From Rossellomorea aquimaris (GTDB taxonomy: Bacteria; Bacillota; Bacilli; Bacillales; Bacillaceae_B), in assembly GCF_035590735.1 (NCBI RefSeq), contig NZ_CP141595.1, positions 3,257,001 to 3,321,000 of the forward strand: a DNA stretch of 64,000 nucleotides, given 5' to 3'. Positions 8,172-19,257 of the stretch are shown piece by piece; the stretch's first letter is position 1, and each line of letters starts with the position of its first letter. A program made the position numbers and the translations under genes. Below the pieces are notes generated by a model that saw nothing but the letters and a program-made list of their open reading frames with translations, searched no databases and was not told the origin of the DNA.

Positions 8172-9290
8172 TTAACCTCTTTGTTCAACCGGCACATATT
8201 CCTGCTTGCCAGGCCCTACATAATCAGCACGCGGGCGGATCAGGCGGTTGTTCGAATACTGCTCCAGAATATGAGCTAACCAACCGGATACACGGCTTAC
8301 AGCGAAGATCGGAGTGAATAGGTCATGATCGATGCCCAAGCTGTGGTAGACGGATGCCGAATAGAAATCAACATTAGGCGGTAAGCCTTTATTAGACGTA
8401 AATACATCTTCTACCTTAACGGACATTTCGTAATATTTACTTTGTCCAGTTAATTCGGTTAATTTTTTAGACATTTCTTTAAGATGCTTGGCACGCGGGT
8501 CTCCTTGACGGTATACACGATGACCGAAGCCCATGATTTTTTCTTTTTTCTCCAGTTTGTCCAGGATATATGATTCTGCTTTATCAACCGAACCGATTTC
8601 GGTAAGCATCTTCATTACCTGCTCATTTGCTCCACCGTGCAGCGGTCCTTTTAAAGCACCGATCGCAGCAGTTACACCTGAATACACGTCAGAAAGAGTA
8701 GCGACACATACACGTGCAGTGAATGTAGAAGCGTTTAACTCGTGATCCGCATGAAGAACAAGCGCTTTATTGAATGCCTCGATTTCAACCGGCTCAGGAT
8801 CTTTTCCGGTTAACATATATAAGAAATTAGCAGCGAATCCTAAATCTTTGCGAGGGGCAATCGGCTCTTGTCCATTGCGGATTCGCGAAAAGCTCGTAAC
8901 GATTGTAGGAATTTTCGCTTGAAGTCGAACAGCTTTTAAATAGTTTTCCTTTTCGTCCATTACATCTGCTTTATCATCATATAATCCTAGTAAAGACACG
9001 GCAGAACGTAAAGCTGCCATAGGATGGACTTCCTTGATGTTGTACATCTTGAAGTGCTCGATGACCTCTTTAGGCAATTCAGCGTTATCTGCTAATAGCT
9101 CCGTAAATTCCTGAAGCTCTGATGAAGTAGGTAATTTCAGATGCCATAATAAGTAGATAACCTCTTCAAAACTGGCATTGTTTGCTAAATCATCAATGTT
9201 GTAGCCAACATATGTAAGAGTATCATCAATGATCGAACTAATGGATGATGTTGTTGCTACAACCCCTTCTAACCCGCGAGTTGCTGTCAT
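8172..9290 (-). CDS. citZ: Citrate synthase II
   Basis: Condenses acetyl-CoA and oxaloacetate; entry of the TCA cycle. 372 residues, the size of B. subtilis CitZ, with near-identical N-terminus MTATRGLEGVVATTSS. Catalytic residues: His in LKGPLHGGANE (about 222), His in MGFGHRVYRQGDPRAK (about 262) and Asp in PPNVDFYSASVYH (about 313). I set the ATG at 9290, preceded by AGGAGAGG; an open frame extends to 9395 but without conserved sequence. First gene of citZ-icd-mdh, with a promoter and two cre-like boxes upstream. Confidence 0.97.
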   Translation of the reverse strand: MTATRGLEGVVATTSSISSIIDDTLTYVGYNIDDLANNASFEEVIYLLWHLKLPTSSELQEFTELLADNAELPKEVIEHFKMYNIKEVHPMAALRSAVSLLGLYDDKADVMDEKENYLKAVRLQAKIPTIVTSFSRIRNGQEPIAPRKDLGFAANFLYMLTGKDPEPVEIEAFNKALVLHADHELNASTFTARVCVATLSDVYSGVTAAIGALKGPLHGGANEQVMKMLTEIGSVDKAESYILDKLEKKEKIMGFGHRVYRQGDPRAKHLKEMSKKLTELTGQSKYYEMSVKVEDVFTSNKGLPPNVDFYSASVYHSLGIDHDLFTPIFAVSRVSGWLAHILEQYSNNRLIRPRADYVGPGKQEYVPVEQRG

Positions 9291-9471
9291 AATAACCTCT
9301 CCTTTTGTTAAGTATTTCTCTTTACCCATTTTCATATGAGCATAAAACCCTACAAGACTATCAAATAAGTCAGTAGGCTTGTTTAAAAAGAACATAAATA
9401 AAGGTTGAGCGATTGCTCAATTCCTATACAAAAAATGATTCCCGGCTCTTCCTATGATATCACGAGAGCTT

Positions 9472-9486
9472 GGGATGCGCTTACAT
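9472..9486 (-). promoter_or_regulatory. cre-like box overlapping the citZ start point
   Basis: On the minus strand ATGTAAGCGCATCCC matches WTGNAANCGNWNNCW except at the last base. It begins about 6 bases after the -10, so bound CcpA would cover the transcription start. Confidence 0.55.
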
Positions 9487-9491
9487 TTCCT

Positions 9492-9520
9492 ATTATAAAC
9501 AATTATCTGACTTTTGTGAA
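9492..9520 (-). promoter_or_regulatory. citZ: Putative sigma-A promoter of citZ
   Basis: Minus strand: -35 TTCACA (9515-9520), 17-base spacer, -10 TATAAT (9492-9497). The predicted transcript has a roughly 195-base leader before the citZ ATG. Confidence 0.7.
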
Positions 9521-9534
9521 TGAAAACGCATCAA
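9520..9534. promoter_or_regulatory. Second cre-like box upstream of the citZ -35
   Basis: On the plus strand ATGAAAACGCATCAA matches WTGNAANCGNWNNCW with one mismatch (A for C at position 14). It abuts the -35. The rest of the interval to 9743 has no feature I trust. Confidence 0.4.
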
Positions 9535-9743
9535 TTTCTATAAAAATTATTTTTCTAGAAAAATAAACCATAGCATTGAGGCGTGCAAACAGAGTGATTA
9601 CAGGGGTTTCTCATCCTGTTATAAAAGCACTAAATATGTCGAAGATGTATAATCAAATTCAAATGATCGATTATAAGTTTAATAAACTCTCATCAGAAAT
9701 GCAGGAGATGTATGCTTCATCCGGCACGAAGTCCAGTGGTATT

Positions 9744-10202
9744 TTACAAGAACAACTCATATAATTTCATGGCGAGGTACGCAATACCAGCTCCAATAAG
9801 CGGTCCGACAGCTACTGCTTTAAAGAATGCCACAGCTAAGACTGTGCCGAGGACAAGAGCTGTCGTAATATGAGGGTCCTCTTCCAACAGCGTTAATCCG
9901 CTCTTCGCAATTATGGCCACAGCCATTCCAGAGGCGAGGGCAATCCACGCATAAGGTGTCTTTAATGAATCATAAAGGTCTTTAAAACCAATCTCACCTG
10001 TAGCGATTGGTGCCAAGACGGCAATCGTTATGATTGTAACACCCCAGTTAATCCCTTTGGACTGAATGGCCGCAAACACTTTTTCATCGATGCCTGCCAC
10101 CTTAAGAATGATTAGAAATGTTACAGCTATAATAATGGACTGGTTTTTTGCAGCGAAGCCAATTCCCAATAGGAGCAGTAAAAACATGAGTGCCTGTGAC
10201 AT
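9744..10202 (-). CDS. ytwI: UPF0756/DUF441 membrane protein (YtwI-like)
   Basis: 152-residue integral membrane protein of unknown function. Roughly four hydrophobic segments: residues 2-30 (FLLLLLGIGFAAKNQSIIIAV), 48-66 (GVTIITIAVLAPIATG), 80-105 (AWIALASGMAVAIIAKSG) and 110-145 (TTALVLGTVLAVAFFKAVAV). ATG at 10202 follows AAGGAAGGGG. It sits between ytvI (divergent) and citZ, the same neighbourhood as in B. subtilis, which supports the family call. No catalytic residues are apparent. Confidence 0.82.
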   Translation of the reverse strand: MSQALMFLLLLLGIGFAAKNQSIIIAVTFLIILKVAGIDEKVFAAIQSKGINWGVTIITIAVLAPIATGEIGFKDLYDSLKTPYAWIALASGMAVAIIAKSGLTLLEEDPHITTALVLGTVLAVAFFKAVAVGPLIGAGIAYLAMKLYELFL

Positions 10203-10350
10203 AAGTAACCCCTTCCTTTCGTCAATCATTATCCTGACATATCAACTTTTATCATTTGTTGTGAAAATGAGCAACCTCGTTAAATTAAACTTCCTTTCAT
10301 TTCCTGTCTCCTTTAAAATAGAAGTAGAAGATCGGGTAGGAGGGAAGCCC

Positions 10351-11457
10351 TTGAATGTAGAATATGTTTATCGAACAATCCGGTTCATAATCGTTTTAGC
10401 CATCGTCATGCTCTCATTGATTTCACTCTATTACATATGGAAGCTTGCTTATCCGTTTATCATTGCCATTGCCATCGCGTTACTCATCAATCCTCTTGTG
10501 AATTGGCTTGAAAGATGGCTGCCAAGGATATGGGCAGTTGCTTTATCTCTCATATTGATTGTTGCGATCTTTGCGGGGCTTATCACCTTACTGATTGCCG
10601 AGATTGTTTCCGGTGCGAATTATTTAGCAGAAGAGCTTCCTAAACATGTGCAGACTTTAGTCAAATATGCGGAAGATTTCGTCGTAGGGCATGTGATTCC
10701 TATATACAACCAGTTATCTGGTTTATTTAAGAACCTTGAAGCCGGTCAACAGGATACCATATTAGAAAATGTTCAAACTGCAGGTACGAAAATCGCCACA
10801 TCTGCAGGAGATTTCCTGCAAAACTTTTTCACAAAGTTACCACAGTTAATTTCATGGATTCCAAACGCAGCATCCGTCCTGATTTTTGCCGCTTTAGCCA
10901 CGTTTTTCATCAGTAAGGACTGGTATACATTATCTTCCAAAGCAGAAAAAATCATTCCTGGAAAGGCAATGAGCAGCGGGAGAAAAGTATTCATCGATCT
11001 AAAAAGGGCACTATTCGGATTTGTAAGAGCACAATTTACCCTCATATCCATCACAGCTATCATCGTGTTAATCGGATTGATCATACTGAGAGTGGATTAC
11101 GCCATCACCATCGCACTCGTAACGGGGCTCGTTGATATTTTACCGTATCTTGGCACAGGAGCGGTTTTCGTACCTTGGATCATTTATGAGTTCATTACAG
11201 GGAACGTCGGATTAGGTATCGGTTTATCCGTTCTCTATTTAGTTGTCGTGGTACAGCGTCAAATCATGGAGCCGAAAGTCCTGTCATCAAGCATCGGCCT
11301 AGATCCACTCGCCACGTTGATCGCTCTCTTTGTCGGCTTCAAGCTCATCGGGTTTCTTGGATTGATCGTTGGTCCGGTTGTACTGGTCATTCTATCTACT
11401 CTCAAAAGAGCCGGTGTATTTGAAGATACGTGGAAATTTATTATGGGTGTAAAATAG
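10351..11457 (+). CDS. ytvI: AI-2E / PerM family permease (YtvI-like)
   Basis: Integral membrane protein of the AI-2E transporter superfamily (PF01594-type), whose members include exporters and Na+/H+ antiporters; the substrate here is unknown. About 368 residues with N-terminal hairpin helices (FIIVLAIVMLSLISLYYIW, AYPFIIAIAIALLINPLV), a central amphipathic region, and C-terminal helices with the family-typical segment LVTGLVDILPYLGTGAVFVPW followed by QRQIMEPKVLSSSIGLDPLATL. I chose the TTG at 10351 because GGAGGG lies 7 bases upstream; the frame is open further upstream into the ytwI region, which I regard as non-coding. It ends at a strong bidirectional terminator. Confidence 0.85.
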   Translation: MNVEYVYRTIRFIIVLAIVMLSLISLYYIWKLAYPFIIAIAIALLINPLVNWLERWLPRIWAVALSLILIVAIFAGLITLLIAEIVSGANYLAEELPKHVQTLVKYAEDFVVGHVIPIYNQLSGLFKNLEAGQQDTILENVQTAGTKIATSAGDFLQNFFTKLPQLISWIPNAASVLIFAALATFFISKDWYTLSSKAEKIIPGKAMSSGRKVFIDLKRALFGFVRAQFTLISITAIIVLIGLIILRVDYAITIALVTGLVDILPYLGTGAVFVPWIIYEFITGNVGLGIGLSVLYLVVVVQRQIMEPKVLSSSIGLDPLATLIALFVGFKLIGFLGLIVGPVVLVILSTLKRAGVFEDTWKFIMGVK

Positions 11458-11458
11458 G

Positions 11459-11491
11459 AAAAAGCACTGCTCTACGTGAGCAGTGCTTTTT
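11459..11491. terminator. Bidirectional terminator between ytvI and fxsA
   Basis: Perfect AAAAAGCACTGCTC / GAGCAGTGCTTTTT stem with a 5-base loop; T-runs on both strands serve the convergent ytvI and fxsA. Confidence 0.92.
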
Positions 11492-11494
11492 GTG

Positions 11495-11881
11495 TTATCT
11501 GTAAATGATTACATTCCCATTATTGACCCAGCGTTTGAACAGCTTATAAATGAACGGTTTGAACATTTTACGTGTAGGTGGAAGTAATAGCAGGAACCCG
11601 ATTGCATCGGTAATAAAACCAGGCGTCAACAGAACGACCCCTCCGACCAGAATGCACAATCCATCAATGATGGCATCTCCCGGCAGCTGACCGTATTGCA
11701 TATCCTGCTGCGCTTTTCTGAGTGCCTCCATTCCCTGTTTTTTCGCCAAATAAGCCCCCAGAATTCCTGTTGTAATAATCAGTAAAACGGTGGGTATCAA
11801 GCCAAACGCTTGTCCGGAAAGAACAAGCAACCCAATTTCCAACGCGGGCACGATAATTAACAATAACAACATATATCTCAT
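11495..11881 (-). CDS. fxsA: FxsA family cytoplasmic membrane protein
   Basis: 128-residue membrane protein of the FxsA family (E. coli FxsA overexpression relieves F exclusion of phage T7; the cellular role is unknown). Membrane segments about 2-20 (MLLLLIIVPALEIGLLVLSG), 26-46 (IPTVLLIITTGILGAYLA) and 75-100 (GLCILVGGVVLLTPGFITDAIG), with the family-typical LTPGFITDAIGFLLLLPPTR. ATG at 11881 follows GGAGGAATCCCTC. A TATAAT occurs on the minus strand at 11920-11925, about 40 bases upstream, but no clear -35. Confidence 0.85.
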   Translation of the reverse strand: MRYMLLLLIIVPALEIGLLVLSGQAFGLIPTVLLIITTGILGAYLAKKQGMEALRKAQQDMQYGQLPGDAIIDGLCILVGGVVLLTPGFITDAIGFLLLLPPTRKMFKPFIYKLFKRWVNNGNVIIYR

Positions 11882-12114
11882 GAGGGATTCCTCCAATAAT
11901 TTAATACTTATTACTCTCTATTATAACATATTAAGTATTCCTTCGTATTATGTGAGGATTGTCTTAGACAAAGACAGCATGTTTAAACTATTGGATTGGA
12001 AAGAGATTAAAGATTTGGGGTTTGTTATGGCACTTTCAATCTAACTCGTTCGACTTCCCCAAAACCTCGTAACCAATTGTGAACACTGGCCCCATGGTCA
12101 CCCATTATTTACGC

Positions 12115-12150
12115 AAAAAAAAGCCGGAGTCCATTCCAGACTCCGGCTTT
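12115..12150 (-). terminator. Terminator of pfkA-pyk
   Basis: AAAGCCGGAGTC / GACTCCGGCTTT perfect stem with a 7-base loop and a T-run on the minus strand, 12 bases after the pyk stop. Confidence 0.92.
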
Positions 12151-12161
12151 CATATTTCAAC

Positions 12162-13922
12162 TTATAATACGCTTGCGTGACCGTTATAGATGACACCGCG
12201 AGTAGCGTCTACTGTAATTTCCTGACCATTTGTGAATAAAGAAGTAGCATTGTCCACACCTACGACTACAGGAATCCCCAGATTGATTCCAACTACCGCT
12301 GCGTGACTTGTCAAACCGCCTTCTTCAACAATTAAAGCCGAGCATTTTTCCAGGGCCGGCATCATTTCTTTGTCTGTTCCGATGGTAACAAGAACAGATC
12401 CAGGTGTAGTATTTTTCACTGCTTCATCTGCTGATGTCGCTACGACGGCTTTACCATAAGCAGATTTACGGCCGATTCCTTGACCTTTTGCAACGATATC
12501 GCCTACCACATGGATTTTCATCAGATTGGTTGTTCCTGATTCACCGATCGGAACACCTGCTGTGATGATGATACGATCTCCATGCTTCGTCATTCCTGAA
12601 TTGACGCTTTCTTCTACTGCCATATCAAGCATTTCGTCAGTAGTCGTCACTTTACGTCCAACTGTAGGGTAAACGCCCCAGACAAGTGCCAATCGACGTG
12701 AAACGGAATCCGTTCCGGTTACTGCTACGATTGGAGCTTTTGGACGATACTTAGAAATCATGCGTGCTGTGTGCCCGCTTTCCGTTGGAGCCACAATCGC
12801 ATTGACGTCAAGGTTAAGAGCCGTGTGCGCTACAGATTGACCGATGGCATCCGTCATATTATGCTCACTGTCTTTACTGCGTGCCGCCAGGATATCATTG
12901 AAATTAAGGGCTGTTTCCGCTCTTGAAGCAATGTTGTGCATCGTTTGGACCGCTTCAACAGGATACGTACCTGCAGCTGTTTCACCAGATAGCATGATCG
13001 CATCTGTACCATCGAAGATCGCATTGGCTACGTCACTTGCTTCCGCTCTTGTCGGTCTAGGGTTGCGCTGCATGGAATCAAGCATTTGAGTTGCCGTGAT
13101 GACTGGCTTACCTAGTGAGTTACATTTCTTGATCAACATCTTCTGAACCAATGGTACTTCTTCAGCAGGGATTTCCACACCAAGATCTCCACGGGCCACC
13201 ATCAATCCGTCTGATACTTCAAGGATTTCATTGATATTGTCTACTCCCTCTTGATTCTCGATCTTAGGGATGATTTGAATGTGGGAAGCGCCATGCTCTT
13301 CCAATAATTGACGAATTTCAAGTACATCAGATGCACGGCGAACGAATGATGCCGCAATAAAGTCGACACCCTGCCCAATACCGAATACGATATCCTTTGC
13401 ATCTTTATCCGTAATCCCTGGAAGGTTTACGGAAACTCCCGGTACGTTTACACCTTTTTTATTCTTTAAAACTCCGCTGTTGGCAACATACGTATGAATC
13501 TCGCCATTCGCTTTATCGATTTCCGTTACTTCCAATCCGATCAGACCATCGTCAAGAAGGATTTTAGAACCAACATGAACATCATCGATTAATCCTTCGT
13601 ATGTAACGGAGAATTTCTCAGTTGTCCCGAGTACTTCATTCATGGAAACGATGACGTTTGAACCTTGCGTTAATTCGATTGCACCGTCTTCCATATTATT
13701 CGTACGGATTTCCGGACCTTTTGTATCGAGAAGGATCCCGACTGTTTTTCCGGCTTTTTCGGCTGCTTCACGGATATTGACGATTCTTTGTCCATGTTCT
13801 TCATGGTCACCATGTGAAAAGTTTAAGCGGGAAACATTCATTCCGGCTTCGATCAGTTGTGATAACTTCTCTACACTCTCACTTGCAGGACCAATCGTAC
13901 ATACTATTTTCGTTTTTCTCAT
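12162..13922 (-). CDS. pyk: Pyruvate kinase with C-terminal PEP-utilising domain
   Basis: Converts PEP and ADP to pyruvate and ATP. 586 residues, the long Bacillus-type enzyme: TIM barrel with inserted B domain (about 70-170), active-site segment [14 protein letters not shown], the signature [18 protein letters not shown], allosteric C domain, and an extra C-terminal domain resembling the PEP-utiliser swivel ([20 protein letters not shown], His near 540). ATG follows AGGAGGTAAAGAA. It lies 30 bases after pfkA, so the two form the classical pfkA-pyk glycolytic operon. Confidence 0.97.
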   Translation of the reverse strand: MRKTKIVCTIGPASESVEKLSQLIEAGMNVSRLNFSHGDHEEHGQRIVNIREAAEKAGKTVGILLDTKGPEIRTNNMEDGAIELTQGSNVIVSMNEVLGTTEKFSVTYEGLIDDVHVGSKILLDDGLIGLEVTEIDKANGEIHTYVANSGVLKNKKGVNVPGVSVNLPGITDKDAKDIVFGIGQGVDFIAASFVRRASDVLEIRQLLEEHGASHIQIIPKIENQEGVDNINEILEVSDGLMVARGDLGVEIPAEEVPLVQKMLIKKCNSLGKPVITATQMLDSMQRNPRPTRAEASDVANAIFDGTDAIMLSGETAAGTYPVEAVQTMHNIASRAETALNFNDILAARSKDSEHNMTDAIGQSVAHTALNLDVNAIVAPTESGHTARMISKYRPKAPIVAVTGTDSVSRRLALVWGVYPTVGRKVTTTDEMLDMAVEESVNSGMTKHGDRIIITAGVPIGESGTTNLMKIHVVGDIVAKGQGIGRKSAYGKAVVATSADEAVKNTTPGSVLVTIGTDKEMMPALEKCSALIVEEGGLTSHAAVVGINLGIPVVVGVDNATSLFTNGQEITVDATRGVIYNGHASVL

Positions 13923-13952
13923 TTTCTTTACCTCCTGAAATCTTACAACAAT

Positions 13953-15032
<1,080 letters not shown>

Positions 15033-15207
15033 TTATTATGGACCAATAGACTATGGATTATTTCTAAAATAACACGAAGATACAAGGTTCTCAACAAGTT
15101 ACTCGAAGGAAATGCTAAAGACGAAATAATCTATTAAATGGAAGCGTTTTAATTGTTAAAACCTTCAAAATACCGTCACAAATCTTTAATTTGATGGAAA
15201 ATTAATG

Positions 15208-15244
15208 AAAAAGACTGACAAATGGTATTTCCTATTTGTCAGTC
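15208..15244 (-). terminator. Terminator of accD-accA
   Basis: GACTGACAAAT / ATTTGTCAGTC perfect 11-base stem, then TTTTTC on the minus strand, about 10 bases after the accA stop. The remaining 295 bases up to pfkA are AT-rich and show nothing else I can support. Confidence 0.9.
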
Positions 15245-15253
15245 CATAGTTCA

Positions 15254-16234
15254 TTATGATTTTACCCCAATTAAATCATTTAAAACAGAATATTCACCCA
15301 TCGCTTTAAATTTTTCATAGCGGTGCTGTATCAATTCATCTTTCTTCATGGGGATTAATTCTTTCAAGGATGCCTTTAATACATCATTGATATATTGTGC
15401 CTGCTCTTCGACATCTTTATGAGCACCGCCTTTAACTTCCGTGACGATTTCATCAATGATCCCGAGCTCCTTCAAATCCGGTGCTGTGATCTTCATGGAT
15501 TCAGCCGCCCGTTTCGCTTGTGTGGAATCCTTCCACAGAATGGCCGCCGCCCCTTCAGGTGATATGACGGAGTAAGTGGAGTTTTCAAGCATATGGATAT
15601 GGTTTCCGACTCCCAGTGCCAGGGCACCTCCACTACCACCTTCACCGATGACCATGCAGATAACGGGAACGGTCAAGCCTGCCATTTCCACAAGATTTCT
15701 TGCAATGGCTTCACTCTGACCTCTTTCCTCTGCCGCTTTGCCGGGATACGCACCCTTTGTATCAATAAAGCAGATGATCGGACGGTTGAACTTGTCCGCT
15801 TGCTTCATCAATCGTAAGGCTTTTCGGTACCCTTCCGGATGAGGCATTCCAAAGTTCCGGCGAATATTTTCTTTCGTATCTTTCCCTCTTTGGTGTCCGA
15901 TGATGGTCACCGGGACATCATGAAATTTCCCTACGCCTGAAACAATGGCTTCGTCGTCCCCATACAGACGGTCTCCATGCATTTCGATGAAGTCCGTAAA
16001 GAGATAGCCGATATAATCAAGCGTCGTCGGGCGATTCGGGTGTCGTGCTACCTGAACCCTTTCCCACGGCTTCATGTTTTCATAGATATCATTTTCAAGC
16101 TTCGTGAGCCTGTTCTCCAGTTTCTCGATTTCATTTGATAAATCGACGTCGGAATTTTGAGTGAACTCCTTCAGCTCGGCTATTTTTTTCTTTAGCTCAA
16201 ATACAGGCTTTTCAAATTCCATCTCATTTACCAT
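15254..16234 (-). CDS. accA: Acetyl-CoA carboxylase carboxyltransferase subunit alpha
   Basis: Alpha subunit of the carboxyltransferase that makes malonyl-CoA for fatty-acid synthesis. 326 residues with an N-terminal coiled-coil ([15 protein letters not shown]), then the crotonase-fold core: [45 protein letters not shown], and the oxyanion-hole segment [16 protein letters not shown] kept the ATG at 16234 ([10 protein letters not shown]), which aligns with B. subtilis MAPRLEFEKP and overlaps the accD stop by 7 bases, implying translational coupling; the ribosome site is weak, as expected for coupled genes. Confidence 0.96.
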   Translation of the reverse strand: MVNEMEFEKPVFELKKKIAELKEFTQNSDVDLSNEIEKLENRLTKLENDIYENMKPWERVQVARHPNRPTTLDYIGYLFTDFIEMHGDRLYGDDEAIVSGVGKFHDVPVTIIGHQRGKDTKENIRRNFGMPHPEGYRKALRLMKQADKFNRPIICFIDTKGAYPGKAAEERGQSEAIARNLVEMAGLTVPVICMVIGEGGSGGALALGVGNHIHMLENSTYSVISPEGAAAILWKDSTQAKRAAESMKITAPDLKELGIIDEIVTEVKGGAHKDVEEQAQYINDVLKASLKELIPMKKDELIQHRYEKFKAMGEYSVLNDLIGVKS

Positions 16235-17097
16235 GGCAGATCACCGTCCCACTGATGTATATCAAGTACTGTCCCGATTTTCTCTTTTAACTCGAGCCTC
16301 GAGATGACTCCGTCAAGTTGACCATGTTTCAATAAAAATTCGGATGTTTGGAAGTCTTCCGGTAAGTCTTCCCTGATCGTCTGCTCAATGATCCTTCTGC
16401 CTGCGAAGCCAATAAGTGCTCCTGGCTCAGCAAAGTTATAGTCGCCTACGGAAGCGAAACTTGCAGATACGCCACCTGTCGTCGGGTGCGTCATGATCGA
16501 GATGAAGAGTCCTCCATTTTCGCTCAATCGATTAAGGGCCACACTGGTCTTGGCCATCTGCATCAAGGAAAGGACACCTTCCTGCATTCTCGCGCCTCCA
16601 GATGCCGTGAAAATAATGAATGGGACTTTTCGTTTGTCGGCTTCTTCGATGGCTCTGGTGATTTTCTCACCGACCACAGAGCCCATACTTCCCATTCTGA
16701 AGCGTGAATCCATGATCGCCGTGACCACTTCGATTCCGTTTACCTTGCCTGAGCCAGTTAATACCGCTTCATTCATACCTGTCTTCTTCCGATCCTTTTC
16801 CACTTTTCCTTCATAATCAGGAAAGCCCAGGGGATTGCCGGAAATTAGGTCATGGTCAAGTTCCTTAAAGGTACCTTCATCTATAAAACTATCGACTCTC
16901 TCCGGTGAGCTCATCCCATGATGATATCCGCAATGAATGCACACCTTTAAGTTTTTTTGAAGTTCTTTCGTGTACATGATCTTTTTGCAATCAGGACATT
17001 TAGTCATGATGCCTTCTGGAACGTCATGTTTAGCCGCTTCAGAAGGAATTGTTGCATATTTTTTCTTTTTGGATTTATTAAAAAGTTCCTTAAGCAA
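16228..17097 (-). CDS. accD: Acetyl-CoA carboxylase carboxyltransferase subunit beta
   Basis: Beta subunit of acetyl-CoA carboxyltransferase. 289 residues with the N-terminal four-Cys zinc ribbon ([11 protein letters not shown] ... [12 protein letters not shown], about residues 32-57), then the crotonase core [22 protein letters not shown] and [18 protein letters not shown]. The start codon is TTG (17095-17097) with AAGGAGG 7 bases upstream; no better ATG exists. Followed by overlapping accA. Confidence 0.96.
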   Translation of the reverse strand: MLKELFNKSKKKKYATIPSEAAKHDVPEGIMTKCPDCKKIMYTKELQKNLKVCIHCGYHHGMSSPERVDSFIDEGTFKELDHDLISGNPLGFPDYEGKVEKDRKKTGMNEAVLTGSGKVNGIEVVTAIMDSRFRMGSMGSVVGEKITRAIEEADKRKVPFIIFTASGGARMQEGVLSLMQMAKTSVALNRLSENGGLFISIMTHPTTGGVSASFASVGDYNFAEPGALIGFAGRRIIEQTIREDLPEDFQTSEFLLKHGQLDGVISRLELKEKIGTVLDIHQWDGDLPW

Positions 17098-17260
17098 GGT
17101 GAAACCTCCTTAACTAATTACAGTAGCTTGTACGTCTTCTGAAGGAAAAAATGAAGGTGATAAATGCTAAAAATCAATTTCCCAGGGACAGCTTCCGCTT
17201 TCGTTTCTAGTAGTAAATGCACGATATAAAACTGCTTGACTATCAGTTTAATGGAAAGGT

Positions 17261-17920
17261 TTAAAAAAAGATGTTGGAAATTGTCGCATCCTTATCGACA
17301 ATTTCCCTGACCCTTTTATACGTCTCTTGCACAGTCTCTTTATCCTGTTTTTCTAATCCTTGAATCATTAGGACAATCTCTTCTCTCATTTGATCCGACA
17401 TCTTGATTTCTCCACAAATCAATGTTTCAAAATCATTTAAGATATTCCAAATCCGTTGAGCCAAATGATTGGCGTTCATCATCACGATGTCCCTGAACAC
17501 ATCGTCCAGATATTCCGCTTCTGACACCTTCTCGAATAGAGCATCCATCTTCTTTTCTTCTGAAAATAAATCTTTCAGCGCTTCCTTTTCAATCATCATT
17601 TTTGTATAAAGAATATCTTCCTGGGCTTTGTGGTCCTCGAGGATGAACATTCCTAACAAATCGATGAGATGATGATCACGAAAATCTCTTAAAAAGGTAC
17701 CTTCGCCTCTTTTGGTTTCAATCAGACCCAGCAATTCCAAGGCCCGTAATGCTTCCCTGACAGAAGAACGCCCAACGTTCAATCGTTCGGACAGTTCTCT
17801 TTCAGAAGGAATTTTATCGCCTGGCTTGAGGCCGTCTTTAGATATCATTTCTCGCAGTTGGTGAACAATTCCAATATATACTTTTGCGTGGGAATGGAGA
17901 GAGTTCACTTCTGTCATCAT
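17261..17920 (-). CDS. GntR family regulator, FadR-like (FCD domain)
   Basis: 219-residue one-component regulator: GntR winged helix (about 10-75: KPGDKIPSERELSERLNVGRSSVREALRALELLGLIETKRGEGTFL) followed by an all-helical FCD-like ligand domain. The ATG overlaps the stop of ytsJ by 4 bases, so it is co-transcribed with the malic enzyme. By position, between ytsJ and accD, it probably links carbon supply (malate, pyruvate, acetyl-CoA) to transcription; the effector is unknown. A palindrome AGGTGGTCTGACCACCT in front of ytsJ matches the FadR-subfamily operator pattern and is the obvious candidate target. Equivalent genes exist at this locus in other bacilli. Confidence 0.85.
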   Translation of the reverse strand: MMTEVNSLHSHAKVYIGIVHQLREMISKDGLKPGDKIPSERELSERLNVGRSSVREALRALELLGLIETKRGEGTFLRDFRDHHLIDLLGMFILEDHKAQEDILYTKMMIEKEALKDLFSEEKKMDALFEKVSEAEYLDDVFRDIVMMNANHLAQRIWNILNDFETLICGEIKMSDQMREEIVLMIQGLEKQDKETVQETYKRVREIVDKDATISNIFF

Positions 17921-19155
17921 TCACTCTTCCCGATTACCGCTAAATCTTCCGTCTTTTTGCGAATGTCTTCCGGATCCACCTTTAAACGGGCTACTCCCGT
18001 TTCCATGGCGGACTTTGCGACTGCAGCCGCAACAGCAGGTGCTACACGCTTATCAAATGGTGCAGGAATGACGTAATCCTCGTTCAACTCGTCTTCTCCG
18101 ATTAAAGCCGCAATCGCTTCAACAGCAGCTTGTTTCATCTTCTCATTGATGTGAGTAGCGCGAACATCCAGGGCACCTCGGAAAATGCCAGGGAATGCAA
18201 GGACATTATTTACCTGATTAGGAAAATCGGATCGACCGGTACCAACCACTTTGGCTCCAGCGGCTTTTGCCAGCTGAGGCATAATTTCAGGAACAGGATT
18301 GGCCATCGCGAAGATAATCGGATCCTGTTTCATAGAGGCAACCATTTCTTCTGTTAACGCTCCCGCAACAGACACACCGATAAATACATCTGCGTCTTTT
18401 AGTACTTCTGTCAATCCACCTTTAATCTGATCGCGATTCGTAAACTTAGCAACTTCGTCCTTGATTCCATTCATTCCTTCGGGACGGCCTTCGTAAATCG
18501 CTCCCTTGGAATCACACATAATGATATCTCTCACACCGTAACGATAAAGAAGCTTAATGATCGCCATGCCCGCAGCACCGGCTCCATTTGCCACTACTTT
18601 AATTTCTGACATCTTCTTCCCGACTATCTTGAGAGCATTCACCAGACCTGCCACGGTTACAATGGCTGTACCATGTTGATCATCGTGAAACACAGGGATA
18701 TTGGTCTCTTTTTTCAAGCGCTCTTCTATCTCGAAGCAATTTGGAGCTGCTATGTCTTCTAAATTCACTCCGCCAAAGGTAGGCTCAAGAAGTTTAACCG
18801 TTTCAACAATCTTGTCCACATCCGTTGTGTTCAAACAGATTGGAAACGCATCTACTCCCGCAAAGCTCTTGAATAGAACCGCTTTACCTTCCATAACAGG
18901 CAATGAAGCTTCCGGTCCGATATTTCCAAGACCTAAAACCGCCGTACCATCTGAAACAACGGCAACCATATTTCCTTTCATTGTGTAATCGTAAACCGTT
19001 TCAGGCTTGTCATAAATGACTTTACACGGTTCTGCTACTCCTGGGGAATAAGCCAGGCTCAGGTCTTCAGCATTCCGGACCTCCACCTTGGATGTTGTTT
19101 CTAATTTCCCTTTGTTTACCCGATGCATATGCAGAGCTTCTTCACGCAATGACAA
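17917..19155 (-). CDS. ytsJ: Malic enzyme (YtsJ-type, NAD(P)-dependent)
   Basis: Oxidative decarboxylation of malate to pyruvate. 412 residues; YtsJ of B. subtilis is about 410. Features: AYSPGVAEPCKVI near 35, catalytic Tyr/Lys region, VNLEDIAAPNCFEIEERLKK with metal-binding acidic residues, FHDDQHGTAIVTVAGLVNAL, and a Rossmann motif ANGAGAAGMAI near 190. The start is TTG (19153-19155) with AAGGAG 8 bases upstream. First gene of ytsJ-gntR. A FadR-type palindrome lies about 105 bases upstream, so feedback control by the downstream regulator is likely. Confidence 0.93.
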   Translation of the reverse strand: MSLREEALHMHRVNKGKLETTSKVEVRNAEDLSLAYSPGVAEPCKVIYDKPETVYDYTMKGNMVAVVSDGTAVLGLGNIGPEASLPVMEGKAVLFKSFAGVDAFPICLNTTDVDKIVETVKLLEPTFGGVNLEDIAAPNCFEIEERLKKETNIPVFHDDQHGTAIVTVAGLVNALKIVGKKMSEIKVVANGAGAAGMAIIKLLYRYGVRDIIMCDSKGAIYEGRPEGMNGIKDEVAKFTNRDQIKGGLTEVLKDADVFIGVSVAGALTEEMVASMKQDPIIFAMANPVPEIMPQLAKAAGAKVVGTGRSDFPNQVNNVLAFPGIFRGALDVRATHINEKMKQAAVEAIAALIGEDELNEDYVIPAPFDKRVAPAVAAAVAKSAMETGVARLKVDPEDIRKKTEDLAVIGKSE

Positions 19156-19257
19156 TCAACTCACTCCTTCTGATTCTTTACATGCTATATGTCGATTCAT
19201 GATTCACATAAATCTTCTGAATGTACATGATTTATATTGAAAAAAAATAAAGTTTAG

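Noticed and set aside
9576..9764. Plus-strand ORF of 62 codons between citZ and ytwI
   Set aside because: TTG start without ribosome site, 3' end overlaps ytwI, no recognisable family; likely chance.
10066..10350. Upstream extension of the ytvI frame
   Set aside because: Antisense to ytwI; the TTG at 10351 has GGAGGG at proper distance and matches the family N-terminus.
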